Below are positions 24,776 to 37,600 of a stretch of 64,000 nt of DNA, piece after piece (positions within the stretch are counted from its first letter, which is position 1; each line of letters starts with the position of its first letter). The stretch comes from Phalacrocorax aristotelis. Taxonomy: Eukaryota; Chordata; Aves; Suliformes; Phalacrocoracidae. The stretch covers positions 4,395,610 through 4,459,609 of the forward strand of contig NC_134283.1 in NCBI RefSeq assembly GCF_949628215.1, written 5' to 3'. The position numbers and the translations under genes are program-made. The notes below the pieces were generated by a model, which ran no database searches, had not been told where the DNA came from, and saw only the letters and a program-made list of their open reading frames with translations.

Positions 24776-27700
24776 GACTCATGAAATAGCCAAACAGTGC
24801 AAAATGAGGTCAGAGAGACCTTCTTGTCTCCATCTTGCACATTTCATTGCAATGAATTTTCTAATTTTTTTTAGCCAGAGCACATGGCCACAACGTATTT
24901 GATAGATCCCCGTATCTTGTCTGTCCGAGACACCAGCCAAGTGATAGGACTGTTGCAGCAAACTTCATTCTAGTTGTGATTTTATCTTTCAGAGTGCACG
25001 GAAACAAAAGTTTGAAGTAGTGCCTGTAAAAAGAGTGCATCTATGAAGTGAAATGAATTTAAATTTTATCTTAACCTGACTGTTAATCGGGCCCTTTTCA
25101 CATTTAAAGACTTCACTATGTTTCCACCTGTTTTTGCTGTGACACGGGCAGAAGAGAGCATTGATTCAAAAGAGATTCTTTTGGCAATCATGCTTATATG
25201 CACTCAGTTTTTAAAGACAGGCTTTTCATAAGGTTTCCCTTGACCTGAACGAGCATCAGTTCCATCCACAAATCTCTCCCAGATCTCAAGTCAATGATAC
25301 AATCTCATATTGGACCAAAATTGGGTCCTCGGGACAATTTCTCCTTCAGATGTTCAGAGTATTTCTGAGGGACTTGCCGTTTTGTCAAGATACACAGACT
25401 TGAATGCTCAGAAGGCAGCTCAGAAGAATGAAATTAAGGCCAGAGCAATTAAATGAGAGGCCAGAAGGGGGAACTCAATTCAAGAATACAATGAGAAGCA
25501 GGACCATGCAGAGAAGTACCCAAAGCCAGCCAAGAAATGCAAGGAATTCTGAAGACCCTCCCCAACTCTGCCACTAACGAACAGGTCAGAAGGCCATGCC
25601 TGCAAAAGCAAGTGAAAAATAGTCCAGAGAGAGCTTTCTTATTTGTTAAATAGAAAACGACAGCAAGTCCCCCACGAGGCACAGGTTTACAAGCTTTCAC
25701 TTCTCCATAGCAATCGCCCCCTTCAAGCAGAATTTAACTCAACCGCAGTACTCCCAGAAACAGAGATACACGACATCCAGAAGATGGTGCTCTTGGGTGA
25801 AGCACAATTTCTGGACACAAAAACCCCGGATTTCTTTAAGATTCCCTTGGCTTTCATGGTATAGCAAGGATTCCTGCACATTTTGTTCTTAATTCACAGA
25901 GGAAGCCCATGTAATAATCACCAAGCAGCAGAAAGGAAGGCATAAGGAGGCAGACAGATTAATGGAAATAGCACTGTGCCATTGAGAAATGCCCCTTGCC
26001 CCTTGCGAGTATTTACACACAAACCATAAAGGAGCAAAAATAAACAATTTTGCCAGCAGTTTGATCAAGATTTATTCAGGATCAAGGGACTACTTGGAGT
26101 CCTCCTCTAAAACCCACAGTAGAAAACATGCCAGAAATTGTGTGGGGAAGAGAAATGGATAAAACATAAAGACCATGTCCAGCAATTCCCTCAGTCATCA
26201 CATCATCTTTCGTGGGATACTCATCACGGACCCGGGCGTGCAGGGAGCACCACCACTGACTGTTCCCTACACAGGAGGAGGGCTTACTCCCAAGGAACCA
26301 GGAAACAAAGCAGCCGCATTATGAAGCCTCATGAATCAGTATTACTTAGCCAATGTTTAATTTATAAATGCATCTATCAAATAAACAACATTTTCTCTCA
26401 AGGATCTCCAAGTATTTAACATAAGAAAATAAATATAATTATCTACATAACAGAGATTGAAATGGAATTATTTTCACTGCCAAGGAAATCTGTTTTCCTT
26501 CCCCTTTAAAAGAGCAAAACAACCATTGTACTGTGGAGATGATGCACTGGAGTAAGCTATTGTGCCTTGCTCCTAGATTTCAATATATGCACACTCGAGA
26601 AAGAAAAGAAAATATATGTTTATGTAGATATCTAAAAGCTTGATTTGCCAGACATTCAGCTGTGCTTGCATTCAAGGCATAGTGAATCAAAAGCAGACAG
26701 AAGACTTAATGGATATTAAGGTAAGCTTCAAGTGACTTCCAAGGCCGGAGACTGAATCTGAAGCAGTGCCAAGGGTAGGGCATCGCTCGCATTCAGCCGA
26801 ACCCTTGCTGCCACCTTCTTTAAGCCCTTTGTTTCCAAACAGGCAACCACACCAGCCAGCCTTATGGTGGGTGTGCAATGAAGCCCAGGCTGCCTTTTTG
26901 TTAGAATTGGGCCACCCAAGTGAGATGCTGAAAGCAGAGTTTCTTTTTCTGTTAATGTAAAAAGAAGTTAATAACTGGTTATTTCTTTTGGTTCGGTTTG
27001 GTTTTTTTTTTTTGGGTGGTGTTGGATTTTGGTTTTTGTTTGTTTGTTTTTTGTTTGCCTTTTTTAAAAAAAAAAAAAAAAAAAAAAGAATAACCTTGTA
27101 CCTCAGTCCTGGGCTGGAAGAAAAGGATTTCACCAAAAATAAATTAAGATCAGACCAGCAGGCTCAGAAACCTCTATTCCCTGAACTAAGAGTCAATTAG
27201 TTATAATCAATTAAATAAAATTAAAGAAAACAAAGTCACATGGGCTTGGGAAAGGAAAAATGATAAATGAACTACCATTGTAGTCACTCGGGGAAAAAAT
27301 GTCACCATCAAGGAGAAAAAAAATGGAAGCAATTAAAAAAGTTAAAGACTTTCCTTATTGCAGGGAGACGAGGGAGTGTGCCAGCCCTCCAAGGTTTTCA
27401 TCAAGACTTTTCAATTCATTTCATTTTTGTGTCTTTGCTGACAGTTTCTGGTGGGCTGTGGGAAGTACTTAAGCCATGGGGCCCAGCGCCTTGCAGAGTG
27501 CCCTACTTTGCAAACCCAAGCTTAGCTGCCATCACTAGTGCTAACACAGGCCAGATGCTTACAGCTGACTTCAACCCAAGTGTTTTGTCCCCATTACATT
27601 TTAAGAAGGCCCTCCACTTGCAAAGAACAATCCAAGAGTCTACACAACTGTCAGCTTGAGAAAATGGATATTCACAGAAAAGGACTAATTAGACTCCATG

Positions 27701-30700
27701 AGCACTCTACTAGCTGCATTTAGCAGACTCCAGATAAGACCCGGAGAGAAAATATTTTAGATGACGCACACACACTACAGTCGAAACAAACTCAGAAAAG
27801 TCCAAACTGCCCAGAGCATAGGGAACCTTCATGATGATACCTTTGAAGCCTGCACTGTCTGGATTCGAGTCCAGACAAATCTGACAAGTCTAGTATTAAT
27901 ACATCTCACTTTTAACATAGATGGAACTTCCATGACACACTGCCAACAAGAATGTCAATGAATAGCAGCCTTGGTGGTAGGTTTCAAAATCAATATAATC
28001 AGCACAGTGTTCTATTCACAGCTTATAAATTGCTGTCACAGTGGCTAACTTCACAGTCCTATCAGTTCCAGAAGCCTTGTTAAAACTGCCAGTGAAGTTT
28101 GCTGGACACAGTTTTGTCAAGAAGTATTCTGCCTGCAGCTTAACATGGGCACACTATTCAGTCTCTGCCCAGAAACTCCCCACACGGCAATAGCAGATGG
28201 ACGACAGAAGAGGAAAAAAAACACGCTGAAAAAATTGCAAGAGATAAGGTAGAAACAGAAGTGGCATATTTGGAAATACAAGTCTTTTCCTCCCACCCCC
28301 CAAAGAGGCATTCTTAAAGGCCAAGAATTTGGGAATCTTCAAACAGAAGCAAAAGGTAGAAAAATAAAGCAAATATCATGTAGTGTTTTCTACTTCAACA
28401 GTTCACATTAACACCACAGACTTTCAGACATGAAGCACATGAAGGCTGAAACAGGCTATTTTTCACCACAGGACAATCCTACACCACCCTCAAGGCATAT
28501 ATCCTTTCAACACAAATTCACATCATTATCAACCAATTAATTTAGCCTTTCACCTATCAGGGAATCAGGCAGAGATCTCACCACCCACTTTCAAAGCTCA
28601 AATATGATTTCAGGATTCCTGTGCTATGTGCCTTGGATCTGTATTTTGCAGTATTTCCTAACCTTTCACTCACTACTCCAGAAGTACCTCATTTTTCAAA
28701 TAATTTTAATAAATCAATCCTTGGTATATCTCCCTTGATTTCAGTTGAGTTATACCTTTCAGTTTCAAACTTGCCAATATATTCTTAAAGTTTTGAATGA
28801 AGTGCAGCTCTTCCTCCAAACAATCCCTTAAGGCCGCAATGTTTCATCATGACCCTTAGTGGTTAAATGTCACTTAATAAAATATTTTTTCTCTATTGTA
28901 TGCTTTATCCTGCTACTGCTAAGATCTTCAGAAATCAAACCACCACCCAAATAAGGTGGAAAAGTACTACTGCAAATCTACAGAGCGGGATGTAGACACA
29001 GCATTAAGCCATTTGCCTGAGACAATTGAGGAAAACGTATCAGGGCTGGGAAATTAAGAGATGCCCCTTGGCTCTTCATTCAGCACTTTATGCTTGGGAT
29101 CACTCTCATCTTCCTTCAATAGCCTGGAAAAACAACATTCAAGTGCCTTGGGTGGCGGCGTCTTCTTTCATTCAGCCCTGCAGCTCCTACAGCAATGGCA
29201 TGCCCAGAAAGCATGAGTCACTTTCATGGATGAAGCAAGTTTTTGCTTTTTAACAAGAACACTTGCCTCAGTAATAACTTTTAGTTTCTTTTTTCCCCAA
29301 ATGATTTCAGGAATTTTTAATCCACAGAGATTAGCCATTATTCTTTGGATTTTCTCTTTTCTTCACAGCGTTGTGAAACAGATTGAATCTGTTGCTGTCA
29401 AACTCACGATGCCAAAACAGCAAACTGCTACAGATATAAGCTGTATTAGGTAAATTGGTATTTCTGCTGAAAGAGATAGACCGTATAGGAAATATCCAGT
29501 GTATATATATAAAAAACCCTATATACCTTGAAAATATCATGTATATTTTTAAAATCAATACAGTTTAGATTCTTCGTATATGCATTTGGAACTGAACTGG
29601 TCTTTTCTCCATGTCTATAGAGAGAAATCCTTGGAGAAGTTGCATAGGAGTACAAAAGCAGCTTGCTGGAAAAAGGAATCACAGATCACTATCACCTGTC
29701 CATCATCTTTGCTTCCCTAAAGGACTGTAAAAATACACAGCCCTTATTGATGATATTCTACTCTAAAAGCAGGAACATCTCAGTTTCTTTCCCCCTGCTG
29801 ATTTGTTTACGGGCATATCTCACTTGTGAGAGGTGGAAAAATACTACCCCTTTTGTACCTAACTAAGTGGAGGGATAGAAAGTGTCTGCCATACAACCTG
29901 ACTAGAAAGCTGAAAACCATACATCTCATTTTCACCTCCTTCCTCTCACTTCTGCGCCATCTCTTATAAGCCCTGACATATCTACTGTGAATTTTCGTGT
30001 ACACATCCGCCTGAACTTTTCCTATTTTTCTGGAATACTTTACTGCGTTCAGAATGGGAGTCACGTGAGTGCACTTTGCTCAGATTCTTCTGCATCTATT
30101 ACCTCATGTGACATCAGGAATGTTAGTGATAGACTCAATACAAATTCTTTCAAACGTCAGCTGTCACTGTTAAGAATACTAAATCAGGTGAAAAAACAGA
30201 CCTCGCTAGATTTTCACCACCTCTTTTCTATACAATCCCTCTGACTTGCTCACAGATCTGTAGCAAGATAATTCTATTTAAAGATAAAACTCCACAATTT
30301 CTGCTATAATTATCCCCTGCCCCTCCAAAAAACTATAAGTTCTTGTTACTTCAAGCTGTATTGCTGCTCATTTTCAGTGTGCTGGAAATCTCTGCCATTG
30401 AGGTCTTTCAAACAGGCCTGGTTTTAGTATGGCTAAAATACCTCTGCCCTTCAGCCTTACATCGCTTCTGCAGTCACTACACAGGTAGACTCAAAGGCCT
30501 CCTTTCATAGAAGGGCCATATTTTTTCAACAGGAATGCAGGACGGGTGTTTTTCTTCTGCTGAGTATTATCAAACTTGCTGAGTTACTCATACCATCTAG
30601 CTACAGGTAATTAACTTCAAGTGTATCATATTGCATGTTTGAACCCAAATCCCAGGCCTTTGGTAAGCAAACCTTCTGACCCCTGCCCCTGCAGGCCATG

Positions 30701-31546
30701 ACGGATGCTCCTTACAGCGTGATGTCAGGGCTCAGGCTTTGCAGAGGTGGAGCTGCAAACTCCTGTTTTTCAGTCACGTGGGGCCCAGACTTGTCAAAAT
30801 GTTCTTCTCTGTTTATGCTCACAAGAGAAGCTCGTGCACATCCTCCTACTCTCATCTAAGGCATCACATCCAGCACTATCTTTTAGTCACTACATGTTTG
30901 TGGGCCTGCATTCATATAGTCTTATTTGCTTATAAAAAAAGAGGGGTATTAAGGTACCTGCTTTTCCTACAGTGTATGCCTCCAAGGAGGCTCCTAAGCA
31001 TTCTCAGAATGGAAGCCAGAACTGGGCTTGAGACTGAAATATTTGAAAGCTCAGTGGAACTAAATTCCACCTTAAATGCTGGCTTGATTAACTTACTGGG
31101 AGCCCTTTTTCACCACTGACTTCTCAAAGACTATGAAGACCTTCAGTGTCTCCTTAGGGTGAGATTCAGCTGATCATCTCCACTCCTCTGAGGTGGGTGT
31201 TGAGCCTACCCTAGTCCTCTGTGCTCCCTCACAGCAAGAGATACAGAGGGGCTTCCAGGGAGCAACTCATACACTCTCTTAGCATGCAGTAACAACCTCC
31301 TGGGCATGCTGATCTTCACTTTTGCCTATAGAGAGTGAGCTTAAAGGAGAGACCTATCTGAGGACAACTAAAGTCAGCTGAAAGACTCCACCCTTAACTT
31401 CACTTTCATAGGGCATCGTATATAGAGCTCACATCTTTCTGCCATACTAAGTACAGAAGATGATGTACACTGACACAGTATAAAGACCTGTTTTTCCAAG
31501 GGAGTAATTGAGGTAAAATAAAAATCTGTGTTCTTTGCCTGCCTTG
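24776..31546. other. Intergenic DNA with low-complexity tract
   Basis: No gene is seen. The main feature is a T/G-rich tract running into a 22-base A run at about 26985-27087. The remainder is AT-rich single-copy sequence with short unrelated open frames. Confidence 0.5.
26985..27087. repeat. T/G-rich tract abutting poly(A)
   Basis: A run of GGTTT, T12, TGTTTGTTTG and T6 units is followed directly by 22 A (27066-27087). The T6/A22 junction is self-complementary, and the tract generates spurious lysine-rich or phenylalanine-rich frames. It may be the decayed tail of a retroposon, but no body is recognisable next to it. Confidence 0.85.
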
Positions 31547-31665
31547 TGCCACTGATTGTGTATGTCACTCCGGGCAAGTTGCGTTATTTCTCTTAGCTAA
31601 GTTAGTTTCTCAAGTGTTCCATATAAGTGAAAGTAATAAGAGAGCCTCACAATAGCAGTGCCCAG
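31547..31665 (+). repeat. Possible MIR-like SINE remnant
   Basis: GCCACTGATTGTGTATGTCA, then GGGCAAGTTGC, then TTTCTCTTAGC and AGTTAGTTTCTCA follow the order of the MIR core (GCCACTTACTAGCTGTGTGACC, GGGCAAGTTAC, CCTCTCTGTGC, CAGTTTCCTCA). A GTAATAAGAGAGCCTCA stretch then corresponds to the segment after it. Divergence is high, so the call is tentative. Confidence 0.5.
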
Positions 31666-34600
31666 TGTAAAATTAATGTCTACTGAGAACATTCAATCCT
31701 CCTGTGAAAGAGGCAAGATCAAGACAAGGCATCACTTACATGGATATTTTTAAAGAGGCAAAGGCTATAATGCATCTTATTTCATTTGACAGGTATCACA
31801 GATTCAGATGAAGTTACCGTGGGTTCCAGCACGCTACTTTCCTATAATTATGTAAATTACTCTGGTTACAACCACTGGATATATTCACATAAATGACCCT
31901 GATTTTTCAGAAACACTCCTCTTTTTCAGGTGTAATTTTGCATGCACAATAAACTGTGGATTTCAGAGAAGCACTTTAAGCATCTAAATATCAGACTGTG
32001 CCTACAAATTGTTTAGACAGACATTTTAATACTGTAATTTGTTAGTTCAATTACTTAAGTAGGCAAGACTGTGTGCAAGGAGGCAGTAAATAATTAAGAT
32101 CACCAAACTGGAGCCTAGGGCACCATTTTAAAATCTTTTATCTAATATCTAAATTTGGCAAGTGGAGGGAAAAGGTGCTTAAGGGGAACACACGTAGGCA
32201 ACCAGCACATAAGCCTCCCATTGCACCATACAATTTAGTTTCCCTTATTGCTGAAGATCATTTTTGAATGCTCTGATTGTAAAGTTATCAAAATTGGCTA
32301 TTGTAAGTAGTTGATGCTGCTTGGCTTTTCAAAGCCTCATCAAGTTTTTAAAAACACAGATGGCTGTTCTACAATAAAAAAGAATCTACCTGCAGTGATG
32401 CATTTACACCAGAATAATCAGGCTGTAACAAGAGAAAGAACAAGCCATATATTCAATATGGAAAGTTACATCCATGAACTCCAGTGCTAACTGTCAGTAT
32501 AAACAGGTGCTAAACTGAAAATGTAAAGTTTCATTAATGCATCATTTAATAAAATGCCCCATTTTCTTATCTTGCAGGTCTCTTTACATCTTCCATAAAG
32601 ACGTGCTTTTCTAAGTTACTCATCTCCACCCAATGATGTGATAGATCTCGAATCTCAGAAATGGTTCTGACTACAGCAGTTGACAACGTAAAATGCCATA
32701 CAAAAGAAATACTAAAACCTTTATGTATGTGATTAAGGCTACTCGGAATGCTCCATCTATAGTCCTGAAAATAAAACGCTTTTCGCTGCTCGAAAATGTT
32801 GCTCCAGCAGCATTTTACCTCAACAACATTGTAGGAAGAACAAATGACAAAAAGCCTTCAACAATCCCCCTTGCAGAAAACCCATTAAACACAACAAATT
32901 TCACAATGTCAAATCAGTAGCTTGCAGCTTTTTCACAGGCTCAGTATTTGTAGTGGGGAAACTGTCCAAGCCAACAGAGCATGGTATGAGAGGGACAGAA
33001 AAACCTTGCAGAATCAATGCCGGAGGAATCCTGGAGCCAAAGAAAATAAGAGGCAGTGGGGTGGAGATAAAACTACCCTTTGGAAAGTCATTTCTCTGTG
33101 GCCAGCAGAGAAATCCCTTTAGAGTCAGCAAGCTGACAAAACACTGTCTTCTCTATGAAGAGGAGGTGGGCAGCGTGGTCTCCGTCTGTGTGTGGGTACG
33201 ATAACAGACTTTCAGCCTCTGGACATTAGGCAGAAAGACAACTAGGTTGCTTTGGCTGAAACTGTTTCTGGGAAACAACTGATCTACCCCAAAAAAGTGA
33301 ACTGCAGCTTTAAAACCTTAATTTTTCCTCACCTTCTCAGATTAGAATAAGCTTCTGAACTGCTTCTGGATTTCTCAGCTTGAAAAGCTTACACCCTGTA
33401 AAGCTCAAGAACTCTGGGTTTTGAGATGCAAGGATCCCCAAGGATTTCAGATCTTTAAACAGGAATTTTCTCAAGAAGTCTTCACCTTTTGCAGTTTCCA
33501 CAAAATCTTTGTATCAAGATGATCAGTAACTTTCTGTAAGTATATTTTGATTTCACAAGGCTTAGATTTAATTGCTTGGTAGACATTTCAAACTTAAATC
33601 CTGCTTCCAGATCAGCTCCATTTTCCTATGGAGCTGCAACACCTTAACAGGACCTGCTCTTCAGTCGTCTTTTGCTTTGCTTGGTGGGCGAGGGCTCCAC
33701 GCAGGCCTGACTTCTATAAATTCTCACTGCCATAATTTCTCTTCTCCCACCAAAGTCGGAAGCAAAATTCCCCTGACTTCAAGGAAAAGTAATACTAGGG
33801 ACATCTTCAAATTCAGAGAAAGGCAAAAATGGCCAGCCCAAGGAAACTGAAATACTTCAGAGATAAGATCAAAATGTAGTGCAATAGCTGTTACCTGTTT
33901 TGGCAAGATAGTATAGAAAGTCTATAGAAATAAAAAGGGTAACAGAGGTATCTGTTGTATCTGCATAAAAGTACTTTTATCTTGTTATCAACAGTAATTG
34001 TTTCTTCATGAGACTTCATAAACCCAGCTTACCTATACTGTCTTGTGTAGAGTCACTAATGTCTGATAACATGACTAAACTTACGTTGCAACCTTTTCCA
34101 CTCTAAGGCCATCCCCTTGGCTTTCTTCTCCTTGCCCAGCTCCCTGTTTTCACAGAGGCGTTAACAGAAAATATCACTGGTGCCATTATATCTCTATCAA
34201 GTTTCACTGAAAATAGCTAATAAGATCAAAAGCTATTAGAAGAACAAAGAAGAGACAGTGAATTCATAAATCTGTTTTTTTAATAAATCAAAATAAAAGG
34301 GATAATATGCTGTATTAAATGAAAAACCTGTATTAGAAATTTAATATTTCACCTGTTGATGATAACATGTATTTTAAGAAGTGCCTTTCAGTCAATTTCC
34401 TTGAGGAGGTAATTCTCATGGCTTAAAGTTATGAGGTTAAACTGTGGTGTCCCAATAATCTCTTAGAGAGCAGCTTCTAATTTAGTGAGCTAAGAATCTT
34501 TCATTGAAATGGGGATAAATAGATGGATCAAAGTGAAGAAATCTTTTGTTTAAACAGAGATGACAACCATCCAGCAGGTACAGTAGAAATATTCAGGCAC

Positions 34601-37600
34601 TCATTACAGCTGGGCACATATTTGTTTGAAGTCATGTTGCGTAGCTCCCTCTAGGATATGAGCATGTTCCTTCTATTAAGTCCTTGTGTGCTGCACCCTT
34701 ATACATAAGGAGAGATTGATTTTTTTAAACTGTACTGTTATAATCAAAATTCTGAAGACTTCTAGCGACAAGCATACCATTAACTCGTACTCTAATACTT
34801 AACTGGAGAGTCAATTAAATAATACTGAATTAAGGGGGGGTGAAAGCCAGAGAGTTATTATTTGCAAAGTATTCAGAGATTTTAAAATGAGATCTAAAGT
34901 GGTACTACATCACTACAAATTTTGCTAGCCAAATCCACACCAACCATTCGATGAATAAAACAGTAATATCGATAACGTTGCTTAACTGTCAGACTACCTA
35001 AAAGTTGTCAGGTTTTGTACAATGTGCTTGTCACGTTTCTCTGTCTTAAAGTACACCATTCCCTTTGATCCTCAAATCTCAAGTTAAAAACAAACAGAAT
35101 TCATATCACATTCACTCACAACCTTTTCTCCCCTGTTGGACCGGGTGTCCTTGGAATGTTAGCACCTACTCACAGTAGCTGCTGAGACTATCTGTTGGGT
35201 TTGGGGATTTTTTTCTGGTTTTTGTTGTGGTGGTGGCGGTTTTTTGTTTGGCTGGGTTTTTTAGCATCATTTGTTTAAGGTTATGCCCTTGTCCTCAGAA
35301 TAAGCCAGGAACATTCTATGTTGAAGTTACCAGCCTTTTCTTGATAAGGGTCCAGGACAAATTCCTGCACAGTTTTTTCATTTGCTTCCTTCATTTCCTT
35401 AAATTAAAGAAAGGGGGCATCTTTAACGCAACTGAAGACAGCCCATAGCTGGCTGTTCTATGTGTTCTAATGTATGCGAGAGTCAGTCAGAACCAAGTCA
35501 GATCATGTTAACAAAACCTCGTGAAAGAATCCTTAGCCCCAAGGAGCCTGCCCAATCAGAGGAAAAACATGAAGAGGAGGGGGGAAGTGGACACACTACA
35601 GAAAGATATAACATGCTTGAAGGAGGAGAAAACAACCCAATGCAAGAGCTTTAGGGTTCCTAGGAGCATTTCTGGGAAATTCTTTCTTGCTAGACAATCC
35701 ATGAACAGTTTGTGTCTATATTCCGCCTTGTAAGAATTGCTTCAGCCTTAACGCACCAGAAATGCTTCACACCATTACCTCTGCAGGGACCTTCTGTCAC
35801 GTCACTACCAACTGAAAAGGAAAACAGAAGCAAGTACGTGCTATGCAGAACCCATTATTTTAGATAAAGCAGCAATTCTATTTTAGTCTGAACCGTTCAT
35901 ATTTTTCAAATAGGAGAAAAGATGCTTCCTTAAAAATAAGGCTCTAAAAACCAGATAGCTGACATACACGTTGGTTCAGCGTATGACACTTCTTGGCAAG
36001 CTTCAGAAGAGAGATAATTTTTACCTTTTAGCAGATGAAGTATTTTGGGATGGGAGGAAGGCAGTGAAGTGTCCTTAACACTGATAAATCCTTTAGGTAA
36101 CAGTAGCATGAGCAGAGCTACAGACAGACTTCAGTACAGACCCACGACCAGAACAATTCTTGCTGAAGTGCAATCTTTGATAGTGACTATTAACAAATAA
36201 AATAAACACAACATGAAAGGTTAATGCCCCCTTTGCTAGCACTTTCCTAAAGTTTATTCTTTTGTGCAAAATGCTTAAATCATGCTGAATGGTATTTTTA
36301 CTTTAAATATAACCAGGGAGAATGAGAAATTAATATTCTCCAATTGCAATTATGAAAGAAAGTATGTAACATTTTAGGTGCTTCATTTAGAGAACACTCC
36401 AGGTTAATTACATGATTTTTGTAATGAAGATATTTCCATGAATACTTAGGATTGTTGTATTCATCTCATTTGGTAATGAATAGATTGATATGCAGATGAT
36501 TTCAGCATTTCATTAAAATAGCTGCAGAATAAATGCAGAAATTCATCCAAGTGAATTGAGAATGCTAGTTCCAATTATGCTGCTTCCCAAGTTTAATTAA
36601 TAAGTTGTATTGTTACAATTAATCATAGTCAGATGGTTACAAAAAGTGAGTTTCTATGATCCAATCGCTTTCTGAATGCACACTGTGATACGTCTACATC
36701 ATTCAAGTCCGCATGCAGTAAATCAAGCAATATTTACAATAATATCCAAGTACCTGGTATAATAACCATGAAGCTGCTGCGAAACTCTCTGTCGAACTAT
36801 ATGTTACCCTGCTTCTTGGAACAACTTTATCTAGATGCCCACCTTAAGGATGTCATTTCCTGTAATAGGAAGTCGTGTGTAAAACAAGCAGGACTGGGGC
36901 TCCAGGCTCATCTCTTGCCAGAGCAGGATCATAGAAAACAGAATGCAAAGTTTGAAGGATCAAGGGGTAGAATAATTGAATGACATTTATATTGGGTTGC
37001 TGAGTTTGCCCGTATGCACAAATGAGCAGAGGAACGATGACAGGTGGATGACCCTAGTATCTCATCACTTACAACAGGAGCGCCGTGACCCTGCTTCTCC
37101 CTGGGCTATCAGAGGAGGATGGTTAGGCCACAATCCACACGTGTTGCTTACCACGCACATCAACAGTAGAGGCTGCCACGTGTAAGCAGGTCAGTATACT
37201 TGTGTGGCCATGCCCTGCGCCAAATCACAGCAAACTCTCTTGTCTTTTGTTGAGCTCCATTTCCATTTATTTTCTTGGGGAAGAGGATCACAAACCTGTG
37301 TGCATGTGGAAGTTTGAGAATCAGCCACTGAAGATGGGGCCATGGGTCATTCAGGTCCATGTGTTTCAGATACCAGCAACTAGAGAGACTAGAGTACATA
37401 CACATTGCGTGGGGGTGCACGTCATGTGTGTATTTGCTAGTGAGCATCAAGCTAGATAAGTCAGCAGGTGGAATAAGAGGCTTGAGAGCCAAGTAGTGGC
37501 GTGGCCATAAGTCTGGGCTGGATACTGGAGAAAAGAGGTGGCGTAAGAGCAATCAGTGACTCACATTTGCACATCTGTGTGTGTTTCTGTCCCTGCATGG

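Noticed and set aside
26687..27136. Minus-strand open frame of 149 codons
   Set aside because: It crosses the homopolymer tract and reads as phenylalanine/lysine runs. There are no motifs.
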